Source: Clostridiaceae bacterium
Lineage (GTDB): Bacteria > Bacillota > Clostridia > Oscillospirales > Acutalibacteraceae
Length of the DNA: 64,000 nucleotides
Reading direction: 5' to 3'
Assembly (NCBI GenBank): GCA_021769555.1
Contig: JAETSR010000008.1
Location: 41,835-105,834, forward strand
The position numbers and the translations under genes are program-made. The notes below the pieces were generated by a model. The model was not told where the DNA came from and searched no databases. It saw nothing but the letters and a program-made list of their open reading frames with translations. The stretch's first letter is position 1. Every line of letters begins with the position of its first letter. Positions 35,150 through 42,436 of the stretch are shown here, piece by piece.

Positions 35150-35744
35150 GCTCCCCCCACTTGGCCAGCTCCCGGCCAAAGAAGTTCACATAGGTCTCCT
35201 CGGCCACGGTGCTTACCGCCTGGGAGAGCTTCATGCGCTCTATGACCGGCAGGGACTTGTCCGTGAGCCGCTCGTCGATGGTGACATTTTCCACTTTGCA
35301 GAGGAACAGGGTGCAGGCCTCCTCCGGGTTGGAGGGGCTCGTCAGGGCTTCCTCCTTAACGACCTTTAACTCAAAGCTCACCGGGCTCTCGGCTATGGTG
35401 GGCACATTCAGCGCCTGCCCGCGCTCAACAGTGGGCAGGCGTTTCATTTTGTCCGGGACAGCCCTGCCGTTGACACAGCCGTAGTAGTCGGCAAGGGGGA
35501 GAAGGGGCTCGCTCACAAGGTTCGCAGAGAACATGCCGGTCTTGCGTATAAGGTCCTTGGTGCGCTTCTCGCCGCCAATACATGCCATGACGCTGAGGGC
35601 GCCGTCACCCTCGCCTGTCTCGCACCAGCCGTACCAGCAGAACAGGCCGAAGTGGGGGGTCACGCCGTCCTCCTCGTAGTTTCCGTAGAGGTAGAGGGTC
35701 TGGGGGCAGAAATTATTGCTGATTTCACCTTTGATTTTTGCCAT
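35133..35744 (-). CDS. flavin reductase-like FMN-binding protein
   Basis: A 203-aa protein of the flavin reductase/FMN-binding split-barrel type. Seen blocks are SVMACIGGEKRTKDLIRKTG, MFSANLVSEPLLPLADYYG and VPTIAESPVSFELKVVKEEA, which carry the FMN pocket in the family. It follows the MarR regulator by 40 bp on the same strand, with AAAGGAG upstream, so its expression is presumably MarR-controlled. Substrate unknown. Confidence 0.82.
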   Translation of the reverse strand: MAKIKGEISNNFCPQTLYLYGNYEEDGVTPHFGLFCWYGWCETGEGDGALSVMACIGGEKRTKDLIRKTGMFSANLVSEPLLPLADYYGCVNGRAVPDKMKRLPTVERGQALNVPTIAESPVSFELKVVKEEALTSPSNPEEACTLFLCKVENVTIDERLTDKSLPVIERMKLSQAVSTVAEETYVNFFGRELAKWGEPMGSL

Positions 35745-35784
35745 GATAATATTCTCCTTTGTATAAGCGTAAAGGAGGAAAGCT

Positions 35785-36216
35785 TTACAGGAGCTTCTGC
35801 AGGTTCATAAGCACCCGGTCCAGAAGCCCGTCGAGGGTGCTGGCGTCCTGCTGGGTCATGCCCGCATAGAACAGGCTGTTCATCTGCTGGGACACCCGGT
35901 CATACTTTTCGCGGAGCCCCCGGGCCCTGGGGGTGAGCTTCACTATGACCTGCCTTGCGTCCCTCTCGCCGGGGCCCCGGGTTATGAGCCCGGCCTCCTC
36001 CATGCGGGAGAGCATGGCCGTGAGGGTGCTCTTTGCAAGGCCCGTCTCCCTGACGAGCCGGGCGATGGGCACGCCGTCCTCCTGCCAGAGCACATAGAGT
36101 ATGCGCCCCTGGGGGCCGTTGAACTCCTCAACGCCGCTCTCTGTGAGCAGCCGCTGGAACACGCGCCCCTGCAGCTGCTTTATCTGGGTTATGAGAAAGC
36201 CTGTTCTGGTCTCCAT
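35785..36216 (-). CDS. MarR-family transcriptional regulator
   Basis: A 143-aa winged-helix dimer. The recognition region is IARLVRETGLAKSTLTAMLSRM followed by the wing AGLITRGPGERDARQVIVKLT. It is first in a two-gene operon with a flavin reductase, a common redox or aromatic-compound response pairing. A perfect 14-bp palindrome overlaps its own -10 box, so it probably represses itself. Confidence 0.9.
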   Translation of the reverse strand: METRTGFLITQIKQLQGRVFQRLLTESGVEEFNGPQGRILYVLWQEDGVPIARLVRETGLAKSTLTAMLSRMEEAGLITRGPGERDARQVIVKLTPRARGLREKYDRVSQQMNSLFYAGMTQQDASTLDGLLDRVLMNLQKLL

Positions 36217-36232
36217 AAGTCCTCCTTACGAA

Positions 36233-36263
36233 ATATAGTACTATATAAAACTAATTTTGTCAA
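36233..36263 (-). promoter_or_regulatory. marR promoter with overlapping operator
   Basis: On the minus strand: TTGACA (36263-36258), 17-bp spacer, TACTAT (36240-36235). ATATAGTACTATAT (36233-36246) is a perfect palindrome over the -10 box. A second near-palindrome, GTACCATATGGAAC, lies at 36264-36277. Confidence 0.82.
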
Positions 36264-36394
36264 GTACCATATGGAACTTTTTTGCGGAATATACCGGTAC
36301 TAATTATATACCAGAGGGGGCCGCGGCGCAAGCCCCTGGCACACATAGCGGCCTCGGGCATAGTATGGGGTAGAACTCTAAAGGAGGAGATATC

Positions 36395-37198
36395 ATGCCA
36401 GAAATGGAAGGCTTCCCTGAGCTTGAGGGCAGGGATTGCTTTAAGGAAGCGGTCTGCATCGACGCTATGAGGATATATGATTCCTGCGGCGATAAAGATT
36501 GCGTCGAGGACATACGCGTGCTGTTCCCAACCGCCCGGCAGCCAATGATAGACAGCGCCACAAACGTGCGCATAAAGGATGTGAGCGTCATCACCGTGTA
36601 TATCGACCTGCAGCCCATACCCTTCAACAAGGGCTTCTACTCGGTGGATATGACCTACTTCTTCGACGTCTGCGTGGAGCTGTTCGGCGGGCCCACCGCC
36701 TGCCCGGTGCCCATAAACGGCGTGGCGGTATTCAACAAGAAGGTGGTGCTCTACGGAAGCGAGGGCAATGTGAAGGTGTTCTCCTCCGGCACGTGCACCG
36801 ACGAGTACGCCCCGGTGGACGACGCCAGGGCGCTGCCCAAGGCCACTGTGCAGGTAGCCGAGCCCATAGCCCTCTCGGCAAAGCTCTGCGACAGGCCCTG
36901 CAAGTGCGAGCCCTACTGCCGGATACCCGACAGTATCTGCCAGCGGTACGGCGGGGAGTTCGACTCGGCTCCCCAGCGCAACAATGTGTACGTGACCATC
37001 GGCCTTTTCACCATCGTGCAGATTGTGCGGAGCGTGCCCATGATGATTCCGGCCTGTGATTTCTGCGTGCCGGATAAGGAGTGCGTGTCCACCAGCGACA
37101 ACCCCTGTGAGCTCTTCAGGCGCATAGACTTCCCCATGGGCGAGTTCTTCCCCCCAAGGGCCGGGGAGCTGGGCGACTGCGGCTGTGAGAAGCATTAG
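36395..37198 (+). CDS. cysteine-rich conserved protein, possibly spore-coat/exosporium related
   Basis: A 267-aa protein with about eighteen cysteines and no signal peptide. Characteristic strings are CFKEAVCIDAMRIYDSCGDK, FNKGFYSVDMTYFFDVCVEL, FNKKVVLYGSEGNVKVFSSG and the Cys clusters CDRPCKCEPYC and ACDFCVPDKEC. From memory it resembles Cys-rich proteins found in Clostridial spore outer layers, such as CsxA-like families, but I cannot verify that. AAAGGAGGAG gives a strong ribosome site 9 nt before ATG. CATAGTATG at 36358-36366 could be part of a late sporulation promoter; this is speculative. A terminator follows. Confidence 0.65.
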   Translation: MPEMEGFPELEGRDCFKEAVCIDAMRIYDSCGDKDCVEDIRVLFPTARQPMIDSATNVRIKDVSVITVYIDLQPIPFNKGFYSVDMTYFFDVCVELFGGPTACPVPINGVAVFNKKVVLYGSEGNVKVFSSGTCTDEYAPVDDARALPKATVQVAEPIALSAKLCDRPCKCEPYCRIPDSICQRYGGEFDSAPQRNNVYVTIGLFTIVQIVRSVPMMIPACDFCVPDKECVSTSDNPCELFRRIDFPMGEFFPPRAGELGDCGCEKH

Positions 37199-37210
37199 GG
37201 AACGTTAGAA

Positions 37211-37250
37211 AAATCCCCCCGGAAGCCTGGGCTTTCGGGGGGATTTTCTA
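37211..37250. terminator. bidirectional terminator
   Basis: AAATCCCCCCG (37211-37221) pairs with CGGGGGGATTT (37236-37246); T-rich in both directions. It ends both the Cys-rich gene and the convergent antitoxin gene. Confidence 0.85.
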
Positions 37251-37472
37251 TGCCGCGCTGTAATTTACGATGGCCACCTCAGACAGAGCCTGGCAGAGGC
37301 TGTGAACGATTTGCTCAAGCCGGGCTGATACCTGGTCGGTATATGCCACCTCTCCGCACTGGGTGCATACCAGGGACGGTACATTTTTCACTATGATGAA
37401 GCAGTTGTCAATATCCGCCATAAAATTCGTGTTCTGTTCTACTAAATTTCCTTTGCAGAAAAAGCAGTTCAT
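37248..37472 (-). CDS. YgiT-type zinc-finger antitoxin (MqsA-like N-domain)
   Basis: A 74-aa protein starting MNCFFCKGNLVEQ with two CxxC knuckles (CFFC and CTQC) and the phrase VPSLVCTQCGEVAYTD, the YgiT zinc-finger signature. The C-terminal ~25 residues form a helix and no HTH follows, as in short members. I use ATG 37472, with AGGTG upstream, because the longer frame overlaps the DUF4258 gene without homology. It follows that gene by 8 bp, forming a toxin-antitoxin pair. Confidence 0.82.
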   Translation of the reverse strand: MNCFFCKGNLVEQNTNFMADIDNCFIIVKNVPSLVCTQCGEVAYTDQVSARLEQIVHSLCQALSEVAIVNYSAA

Positions 37473-37480
37473 TGGGCACC

Positions 37481-37804
37481 TCACTTTCGGGTCTTTTGGT
37501 CCGGCATCCAGCTTTCGGCGTCCGGACGGTAAGCGGTTATTATCCAGAGCTCGCACTCAGCCTTCCCGCATACTACGTGGAGCGGGCCGGTAGATGTGCC
37601 GCTGTGGAAGAACAGGCCGCCGGGGTACGGATAGGACTCGGGGTAATATTCGATAAGCTCGCCGCAAAGTATTGCAGCCTTTACTTCCCCCCGGCTTATC
37701 TTGCGCTGGAGCATTCTGAGCTGAACGTGATGGGTCCAAACTATTCTGTCCTGGGTGCATAGGGACCTTATTTCCTGGATAAGCCCGGTGGTATTATCCT
37801 CCAT
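37481..37804 (-). CDS. DUF4258 protein, putative toxin
   Basis: A 107-aa protein. IVWTHHVQLRMLQRKISRGE is the DUF4258 opening with its conserved His and Arg; EVKAAILCGELIEYYPESYPY and PLHVVCGKAECELWIITAYR follow. DUF4258 proteins are commonly found beside YgiT-type antitoxins, as here, and are presumed RelE/BrnT-like ribonucleases. Toxicity is inferred. It starts 4 bp from the end of copA on the same strand. Confidence 0.82.
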   Translation of the reverse strand: MEDNTTGLIQEIRSLCTQDRIVWTHHVQLRMLQRKISRGEVKAAILCGELIEYYPESYPYPGGLFFHSGTSTGPLHVVCGKAECELWIITAYRPDAESWMPDQKTRK

Positions 37805-37808
37805 AAGC

Positions 37809-38018
37809 CTATTCTATCCCCATCACCTTATAATCCTGCTCCTCCACCGCGGCCTTCAGCCGGCTGTCGTCAATATCCCCTTTAAGGGACACCACTGCCG
37901 TGCCTGCCTCGTGGCTTACCTCGGCGCTCTCCACCTCCCCGAGGGCCTCAAGGGCCTTCTTCACCCTTGCCTCGCAGTGGCCGCACATCATGCCTTCAAT
38001 CTTCATGGTCCTAGTCAT
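37809..38018 (-). CDS. possible internally initiated CopZ-like chaperone
   Basis: Nested in copA and in the same frame: ATG 38018 with AAAGGAGA (38034-38027) at 8-nt spacing. The product would be a 69-aa HMA domain with the copper site MCGHC. It looks like a former copZ gene whose upstream gene lost its stop. Separate translation is a prediction from the ribosome site only. Confidence 0.45.
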   Translation of the reverse strand: MTRTMKIEGMMCGHCEARVKKALEALGEVESAEVSHEAGTAVVSLKGDIDDSRLKAAVEEQDYKVMGIE

Positions 38019-40340
38019 AGCTTTTGTCTCCTTTATAATAGTATTATTTTTAACACGCTTTTTGAAGCTGTGGTCGTGCCTCGGGTCATACAGCTTGAAG
38101 AGGTTCAGCCTCAGGGCGTTGCTGACCACACAGAAGCTGGAAAGGCTCATGGCCGCCGCGCCGAACATGGGGTTCAGGGTGAGGCCCAGGGGGATGAACA
38201 GGCCCATGGCAAGGGGGATTCCGATGGTGTTGTAGAAGAAGGCCCAGAACAGGTTCTGATGGATGTTCCGAAGAGCTGCCCGGCTGAGCCTCAGGGCGGC
38301 GGGCACGTCCAGAAGGCTGCTCTTCATCAGCACCACATCCGCCGCGTCCAGGGCCACGTCCGTGCCCGCGCCGATGGCAATGCCGGTGTCGGCCCGGGTG
38401 AGGGCGGGGGCGTCGTTTATGCCGTCGCCCACCATGGCTACCTTCCCCTGGGTACGGAGCCGCCTGATAACGGCCTCCTTGCCGTCTGGGAGCACCCCGG
38501 CTATGACCTCGTCCACACCCGCCTGCGCGCCGATGGCCCGGGCGGTGCGCTCATTGTCGCCGGTGAGCATGACCACCCTCAGGCCCATGCCCTGCATTTC
38601 CTTTATGGCCTCGGGGCTGTCCTCCTTCACGGTGTCTGCTACGGCTATAAGGCCCAGCGCACGCTTTTCAGTCTCATTGGCAAAGAACATGGGGGTCTTG
38701 CCCTCAGATGAGAGCCTCTGGGCCTCACTGTCCAGGGGGCCGGGGGATATGCCGCTCTCCTCAAGCATGGGGCGGTTCCCGGCAATATAGGTGCTGCCGT
38801 TAAGCTCCGCCCGGACGCCCCGGCCGTGTAAAGCAGTGAAGCTTTCCACCGGCTGTAAAGCAATGTCCCTTGACACGGCCTCCTGAACTATGGCTTCGCC
38901 CAGGGGGTGCTGGGAGGGGTTTTCCAGGGCGGCGGCTATGGATAGCAGCTCCGGCTCATTAACGGCCCCGGCGGGTATAATATCCGTGACCTTGGGCTCC
39001 CCGGAGGTGATGGTGCCGGTCTTATCCAGCACAACTATATCCGTGCGCCCGGCGGCCTCAAGGGAGACGGCCGTTTTGAAAAGTATGCCGTTCTTTGCCC
39101 CCATCCCGCTGCCCACCATTATGGCAACAGGGGTCGCCAGCCCCAGCGCACAGGGGCAGCTTATCACCAGCACGGATATCCCCCTAGCCAGGGCAAACCC
39201 TGCGCCGTTTCCCAGCAGGAGCCACACGATGGTGGTGGCCGCGGCAAGGGCGATGACTGTTGGCACGAATATCCCTGAGACCCTGTCGGCCACTTTGGCT
39301 ATGGGGGCCTTGGTGGCCGCCGCGTCGCTGACCATCTGGATTATCTGGCTGAGGGTGGTGTCCTGCCCAACCCTTGTGGCCTGACATTTGAGGTAGCCGG
39401 ACTTATTGAGTGTGGCCCCGGATACCTGGTCCCCGGGGGCCTTGTCAACCGGCACGCTCTCTCCGGTGAGGGCGCTCTCGTCCACCGCCGCCGTGCCCTC
39501 GAGGACAATGCCGTCCACCGGCACGCTCTCGCCCGGGCGCACAGCGAACACGTCCCCGGGCATGACCTGCTCGACGGGGACCTCTGTCTCCGCGCCGTCT
39601 TTAATAAGGGTGGCGGTCTTGGGTGAGAGCTTCATCAGGCTCTTCAAAGCGTCTGTGGTGCGGCCCTTGGAGCGGGCTTCAAGTAATTTTCCGAGGGTGA
39701 TAAGGGAGAGAATCATGCCCACGGACTCGAAGTAGAGCTCCATCATATAGTCCATCACTGCGGCGCTGTCCCCCCGAAGCTGAGCGCCGGTCATGGCAAA
39801 GAGGGCATAGGTGCTGTAGACAAAGGCCGCCGCCGCGCCCAGGGCCACAAGGGTGTCCATATTCGGGGCCCTATGCCAAAGGCTCTTGAAGCCGCTGATA
39901 AAGAACCGCTGGTTTATTACCATTATAATCCCGGTCAATAAGAGCTGTATGAGCCCCACTGCAATATGATTGCCGGCAAGCGCCCCGGGCAGGGGCCAGC
40001 TCCACATCATATGGCCCATGGAGAAGTACATGAGCACAATGAGAAAGCCCAGGGACCAGAAGAGGCGCTTTTTCAGCAGGGGGGTCTGGGTATCCTTTAA
40101 ATCATCCTCGCTGACGGTGCTCTCCCGGGCGGCGCCGGCCGCGCCCTTCTGGGAGGCGCCGTAGCCCGCTGCCTCCACCGCGGCGATTATCTCGCCGGGA
40201 GCTGCGATGCCCTCCACGCCCATGGAGTTTGTGAGCAGGCTCACCGAGCAGCTGGTCACCCCCGGGAGCCCGCCCACGGCCTTTTCCACCCGGGCGCTGC
40301 ACGCCGCGCAGGTCATGCCGGTGACGCTGTATTGTTCCAT
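37809..40340 (-). CDS. copA: copper-translocating P1B-type ATPase with fused C-terminal HMA domain
   Basis: An 843-aa copper exporter. The N-terminal metal domain has GMTCAACSARVEKAVGG. Transmembrane CPC is in ISCPCALGLATPVAIMVG, the phosphorylated Asp in VLDKTGTITSG, and the hinge in VAMVGDGINDAPAL. After the last helix an AT-rich linker (VKNNTIIKETKA) joins a CopZ-like domain (GMMCGHCEARVKKALEAL) covering the last 69 residues. AAAGGAG lies inside the linker DNA 8 nt before an in-frame ATG at 38018, so free CopZ could also be made. It is downstream of csoR. Confidence 0.94.
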   Translation of the reverse strand: MEQYSVTGMTCAACSARVEKAVGGLPGVTSCSVSLLTNSMGVEGIAAPGEIIAAVEAAGYGASQKGAAGAARESTVSEDDLKDTQTPLLKKRLFWSLGFLIVLMYFSMGHMMWSWPLPGALAGNHIAVGLIQLLLTGIIMVINQRFFISGFKSLWHRAPNMDTLVALGAAAAFVYSTYALFAMTGAQLRGDSAAVMDYMMELYFESVGMILSLITLGKLLEARSKGRTTDALKSLMKLSPKTATLIKDGAETEVPVEQVMPGDVFAVRPGESVPVDGIVLEGTAAVDESALTGESVPVDKAPGDQVSGATLNKSGYLKCQATRVGQDTTLSQIIQMVSDAAATKAPIAKVADRVSGIFVPTVIALAAATTIVWLLLGNGAGFALARGISVLVISCPCALGLATPVAIMVGSGMGAKNGILFKTAVSLEAAGRTDIVVLDKTGTITSGEPKVTDIIPAGAVNEPELLSIAAALENPSQHPLGEAIVQEAVSRDIALQPVESFTALHGRGVRAELNGSTYIAGNRPMLEESGISPGPLDSEAQRLSSEGKTPMFFANETEKRALGLIAVADTVKEDSPEAIKEMQGMGLRVVMLTGDNERTARAIGAQAGVDEVIAGVLPDGKEAVIRRLRTQGKVAMVGDGINDAPALTRADTGIAIGAGTDVALDAADVVLMKSSLLDVPAALRLSRAALRNIHQNLFWAFFYNTIGIPLAMGLFIPLGLTLNPMFGAAAMSLSSFCVVSNALRLNLFKLYDPRHDHSFKKRVKNNTIIKETKAMTRTMKIEGMMCGHCEARVKKALEALGEVESAEVSHEAGTAVVSLKGDIDDSRLKAAVEEQDYKVMGIE

Positions 40341-40393
40341 AATGTACCCCTTTTCTAAATAATATAAAAGTTATATATAGTTTTATTATAAAT

Positions 40394-40687
40394 TTATCTT
40401 AACAGCTTCTGCAAGGCTGCGGTCAGCTCGTCTACCTTGCTGTCGTCCCCGCGCCTGAGGTCGTCCGCAACACAGGTGCGAAGGTGCTGGGACAGAAGCT
40501 CCCGGGAGAAGGCGTTCAGCGCCGCGCCCACCGCCGCCGCCTGGGAGAGCACGTCGATACAGTACGCGTCCTTTTCCAGCATTCCCCGAATGCCCCGCAC
40601 CTGGCCCTCAATGCGGCTCAGCCGGTTTATCAGGCGCTTATATTCCTCCTGCGAGCGCTCCCGGGTCTTGGGGCAGTCGTCACACAT
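40394..40687 (-). CDS. csoR: CsoR-family copper-sensing repressor
   Basis: A 97-aa helical repressor. Cu(I) ligands match the Cys-His-Cys pattern: KDAYCIDVLSQ, then HLRTC. The conserved RLINRLSRIEGQVRGIRGML is the family signature. Two operator-like palindromes lie in its promoter, and copA is the next gene, so copper binding should release the csoR-copA operon. Confidence 0.94.
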   Translation of the reverse strand: MCDDCPKTRERSQEEYKRLINRLSRIEGQVRGIRGMLEKDAYCIDVLSQAAAVGAALNAFSRELLSQHLRTCVADDLRRGDDSKVDELTAALQKLLR

Positions 40688-40709
40688 AGGGACACCTCCG
40701 TTTATCTAT

Positions 40710-40760
40710 TATACCCATAGGGGGTATAGTTATTATATACCGGGGAGGGGTATTTGTCAA
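40710..40760 (-). promoter_or_regulatory. csoR-copA promoter with two operators
   Basis: Minus strand: TTGACA (40760-40755), 17-bp spacer, TATAAT (40737-40732). ATACC/GGTAT (40737-40753, GC-rich centre) fills the spacer, and TATACCC-5-GGGTATA (40710-40728) sits just downstream. Both match the GC-tract palindromes bound by CsoR. Confidence 0.85.
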
Positions 40761-40845
40761 GGGGATATTTCAAAAATCCATTATGAAGTGAACGGGCAGG
40801 CAGAAAGCGCGCCCCAATGCCTTCCGCCTGCCCGTCAGTTCCAGG

Positions 40846-42048
40846 TCAGTTATTCTGGTTCGTTTCCGCCGTATTCCTGCACTGCTCCACCATGGTCTCC
40901 GCAAAAATCCCGTACCCCATCGCTGGGTCCTCGGTAAAGACATGGGTCACCGCGCCTGCAAGCCTGCCGTTTATTAGGATGGGGCTGCCGCTCATCCCCT
41001 GCACAATCCCCCCCGTGCACTCCAAGAGCCTCTCATCCGTCACCTCTATCACCAGGTTCTTCGTAGGCTGGTCCGCATGGTTTACCTTCCTTATCTCTGC
41101 GGAATAGAGCCTTGGCCCGCTGCCGTCAATGCTGACCAAAATCTCCGCCGGCCCGGTTTTCACCTCATCCCTTGAGAGCACGTCCATGGGCGTGCCCTCC
41201 GGCGGGGTGAGGAGCGTGCCGTAAACGCCGGTCTCGTTGTTGGCAAGGAGGCTCCCCATGGGCTCGTCCGAGGAGAAATAGCCCCTGAGCTGGCCTGGCT
41301 CGCCCTTTTGGCCCTTGACTATGCCGCAAAGGGTGATACCGGCGGGCTCGCCAGTGCGCAGGGTCATGACGCTGCCCGCGTCGGAGTCGCATATGCCGTG
41401 GCCCAGCCCTGCGAACATGCCGGTGTTCGGGTCATAAAAGGTGAGGGTTCCCACGCCGGCGGCGCTGTCCCGGACCCACATGCCCGTTCTGAAGGCCCCC
41501 TCGCCGAACACCGGGGTCACGGTGGTCTCGAACTCCTTCTCCCCCCGGCGCACCTTAAAGGTGACGCTCTGGCCCTGGCTTTGGCCGATATATGCCGCAA
41601 GGTCCGAGTTGCTCCCGATGGCCATGCCGTCGGCCTCGATAAGATAGTCCCCCGGGTGCAGCCCGGCCTCGGCGGCGGGGCAGCAGATACCGCTGGCCGT
41701 ATAAATATCCGAGAGGGAGGCAACAATAACCCCGTCTGTGAAGAGCTTAATGCCAAAGGCCTCCCCAAGGGGTATCACCTGGCCTTCCTCCGCTTTTTGG
41801 GCGGCTTTTTGAGCAGGGGGCTGGCTCACAGTCTCAAAGGCCGCCGCCTCCCGGACCGCGGCCCCGGCGGGGGGCTCCTCAAGGCCCAGCACACCCACAG
41901 TCAGGAGCATACATACCGCCGTTATCCCCACGCTCACGGCGAAGGTGTGCAGGGCCTGGGCGAAGGCTCCCCGCTTTGCCGCTTTTTGATGATTTTCACT
42001 TTTCAAACGCTTCACCCGCTTTCGGGGCAAGACTGAAAGTTTTTTCAC
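40846..42048 (-). CDS. spoIVB: SpoIVB peptidase
   Basis: The forespore-secreted serine peptidase that triggers sigma-K activation. After a basic N-terminus comes one membrane segment (VGITAVCMLLTVGVLGL), then a PDZ domain (CCPAAEAGLHPGDYLIEADG) and an S55 peptidase domain. The latter has LGHGICDSDAG and the catalytic serine motif IVQGMSGSPIL. The start is uncertain: no good ribosome site is visible, and GTG 42048, GTG 42015 or TTG 42006 are all possible. The frame opens further to 42183, but that part overlaps a terminator and folded RNA and is not like SpoIVB. Its presence indicates a spore former. Confidence 0.93.
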   Translation of the reverse strand: MKKLSVLPRKRVKRLKSENHQKAAKRGAFAQALHTFAVSVGITAVCMLLTVGVLGLEEPPAGAAVREAAAFETVSQPPAQKAAQKAEEGQVIPLGEAFGIKLFTDGVIVASLSDIYTASGICCPAAEAGLHPGDYLIEADGMAIGSNSDLAAYIGQSQGQSVTFKVRRGEKEFETTVTPVFGEGAFRTGMWVRDSAAGVGTLTFYDPNTGMFAGLGHGICDSDAGSVMTLRTGEPAGITLCGIVKGQKGEPGQLRGYFSSDEPMGSLLANNETGVYGTLLTPPEGTPMDVLSRDEVKTGPAEILVSIDGSGPRLYSAEIRKVNHADQPTKNLVIEVTDERLLECTGGIVQGMSGSPILINGRLAGAVTHVFTEDPAMGYGIFAETMVEQCRNTAETNQNN

Positions 42049-42100
42049 TTTCGGCCCCGATTTTAATTTGCCACAGGGAAAAGCATTTATGATGGAAATT

Positions 42101-42151
42101 AAAAACGCTTCTGCATCAGTTGTGCACGACAGCACACATAATACAGAAGCG
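42101..42151 (-). terminator. terminator between folded RNA and spoIVB
   Basis: Minus strand: CGCTTCTG (42151-42144) pairs with CAGAAGCG (42113-42106), with inner TGTGC/GCACA. TTTTT (42105-42101) follows. It faces spoIVB, so it ends an upstream small transcript or attenuates spoIVB. Confidence 0.75.
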
Positions 42152-42172
42152 AGAATTTTTGGTCTGCCGCAA

Positions 42173-42269
42173 CTACCGGGCACAGCGGTGGCAATCCCGA
42201 AGAGTTCGCGAATGCCAATGAGCGAACTCTTGGGCCCGCGCTCCGGCTATTGCCGGTCTCGCCCGGTAG
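42173..42269 (-). ncRNA. candidate structured RNA upstream of spoIVB
   Basis: A 97-nt three-way-junction fold. CTACCGGGC (42173-42181) closes with GCCCGGTAG (42261-42269), 9 bp perfect. Inside, AAGAGTTCGC (42200-42209) pairs with GCGAACTCTT (42222-42231), stacked on CCC/GGG and AGCG/CGCT. CCGGC/GCCGG (42243-42247 with 42252-42256) makes a second arm. A minus-strand terminator follows at 42151-42101. Upstream, TTGACA (42410-42405) and TATACT (42384-42379) have a long 20-bp spacing. No coding gene is credible in the 388-bp gap 42049-42436. Confidence 0.5.
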
Positions 42270-42436
42270 AAGGGACAGTAAAACGTGCGTAAAATAAGTA
42301 TACGATGATATTAGACAAAGTATGTTAGGCTTTTATCGTCTCGGCTTTCCTACCACCTTCTTTCCTTTCGATGGTCTTAGTATACAGCAGAATTATGAAA
42401 AACATGTCAAGGGCATATAAAAGAATTGTGAGATTT

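Noticed and set aside
34310-35744. 17-bp overlap of the Cof phosphatase and flavin reductase genes as an error
   Set aside because: Both C-termini look complete and convergent overlaps of this size are ordinary; no sign of a frameshift.
42049-42183. N-terminal extension of SpoIVB to 42183
   Set aside because: It would run through a terminator hairpin and into the folded RNA, and SpoIVB proteins do not have such a segment before their membrane helix.
42173-42269. tRNA or tmRNA-like gene
   Set aside because: The closing helix is 9 bp, there is no CCA end, no T loop, and the arms do not fit a cloverleaf.
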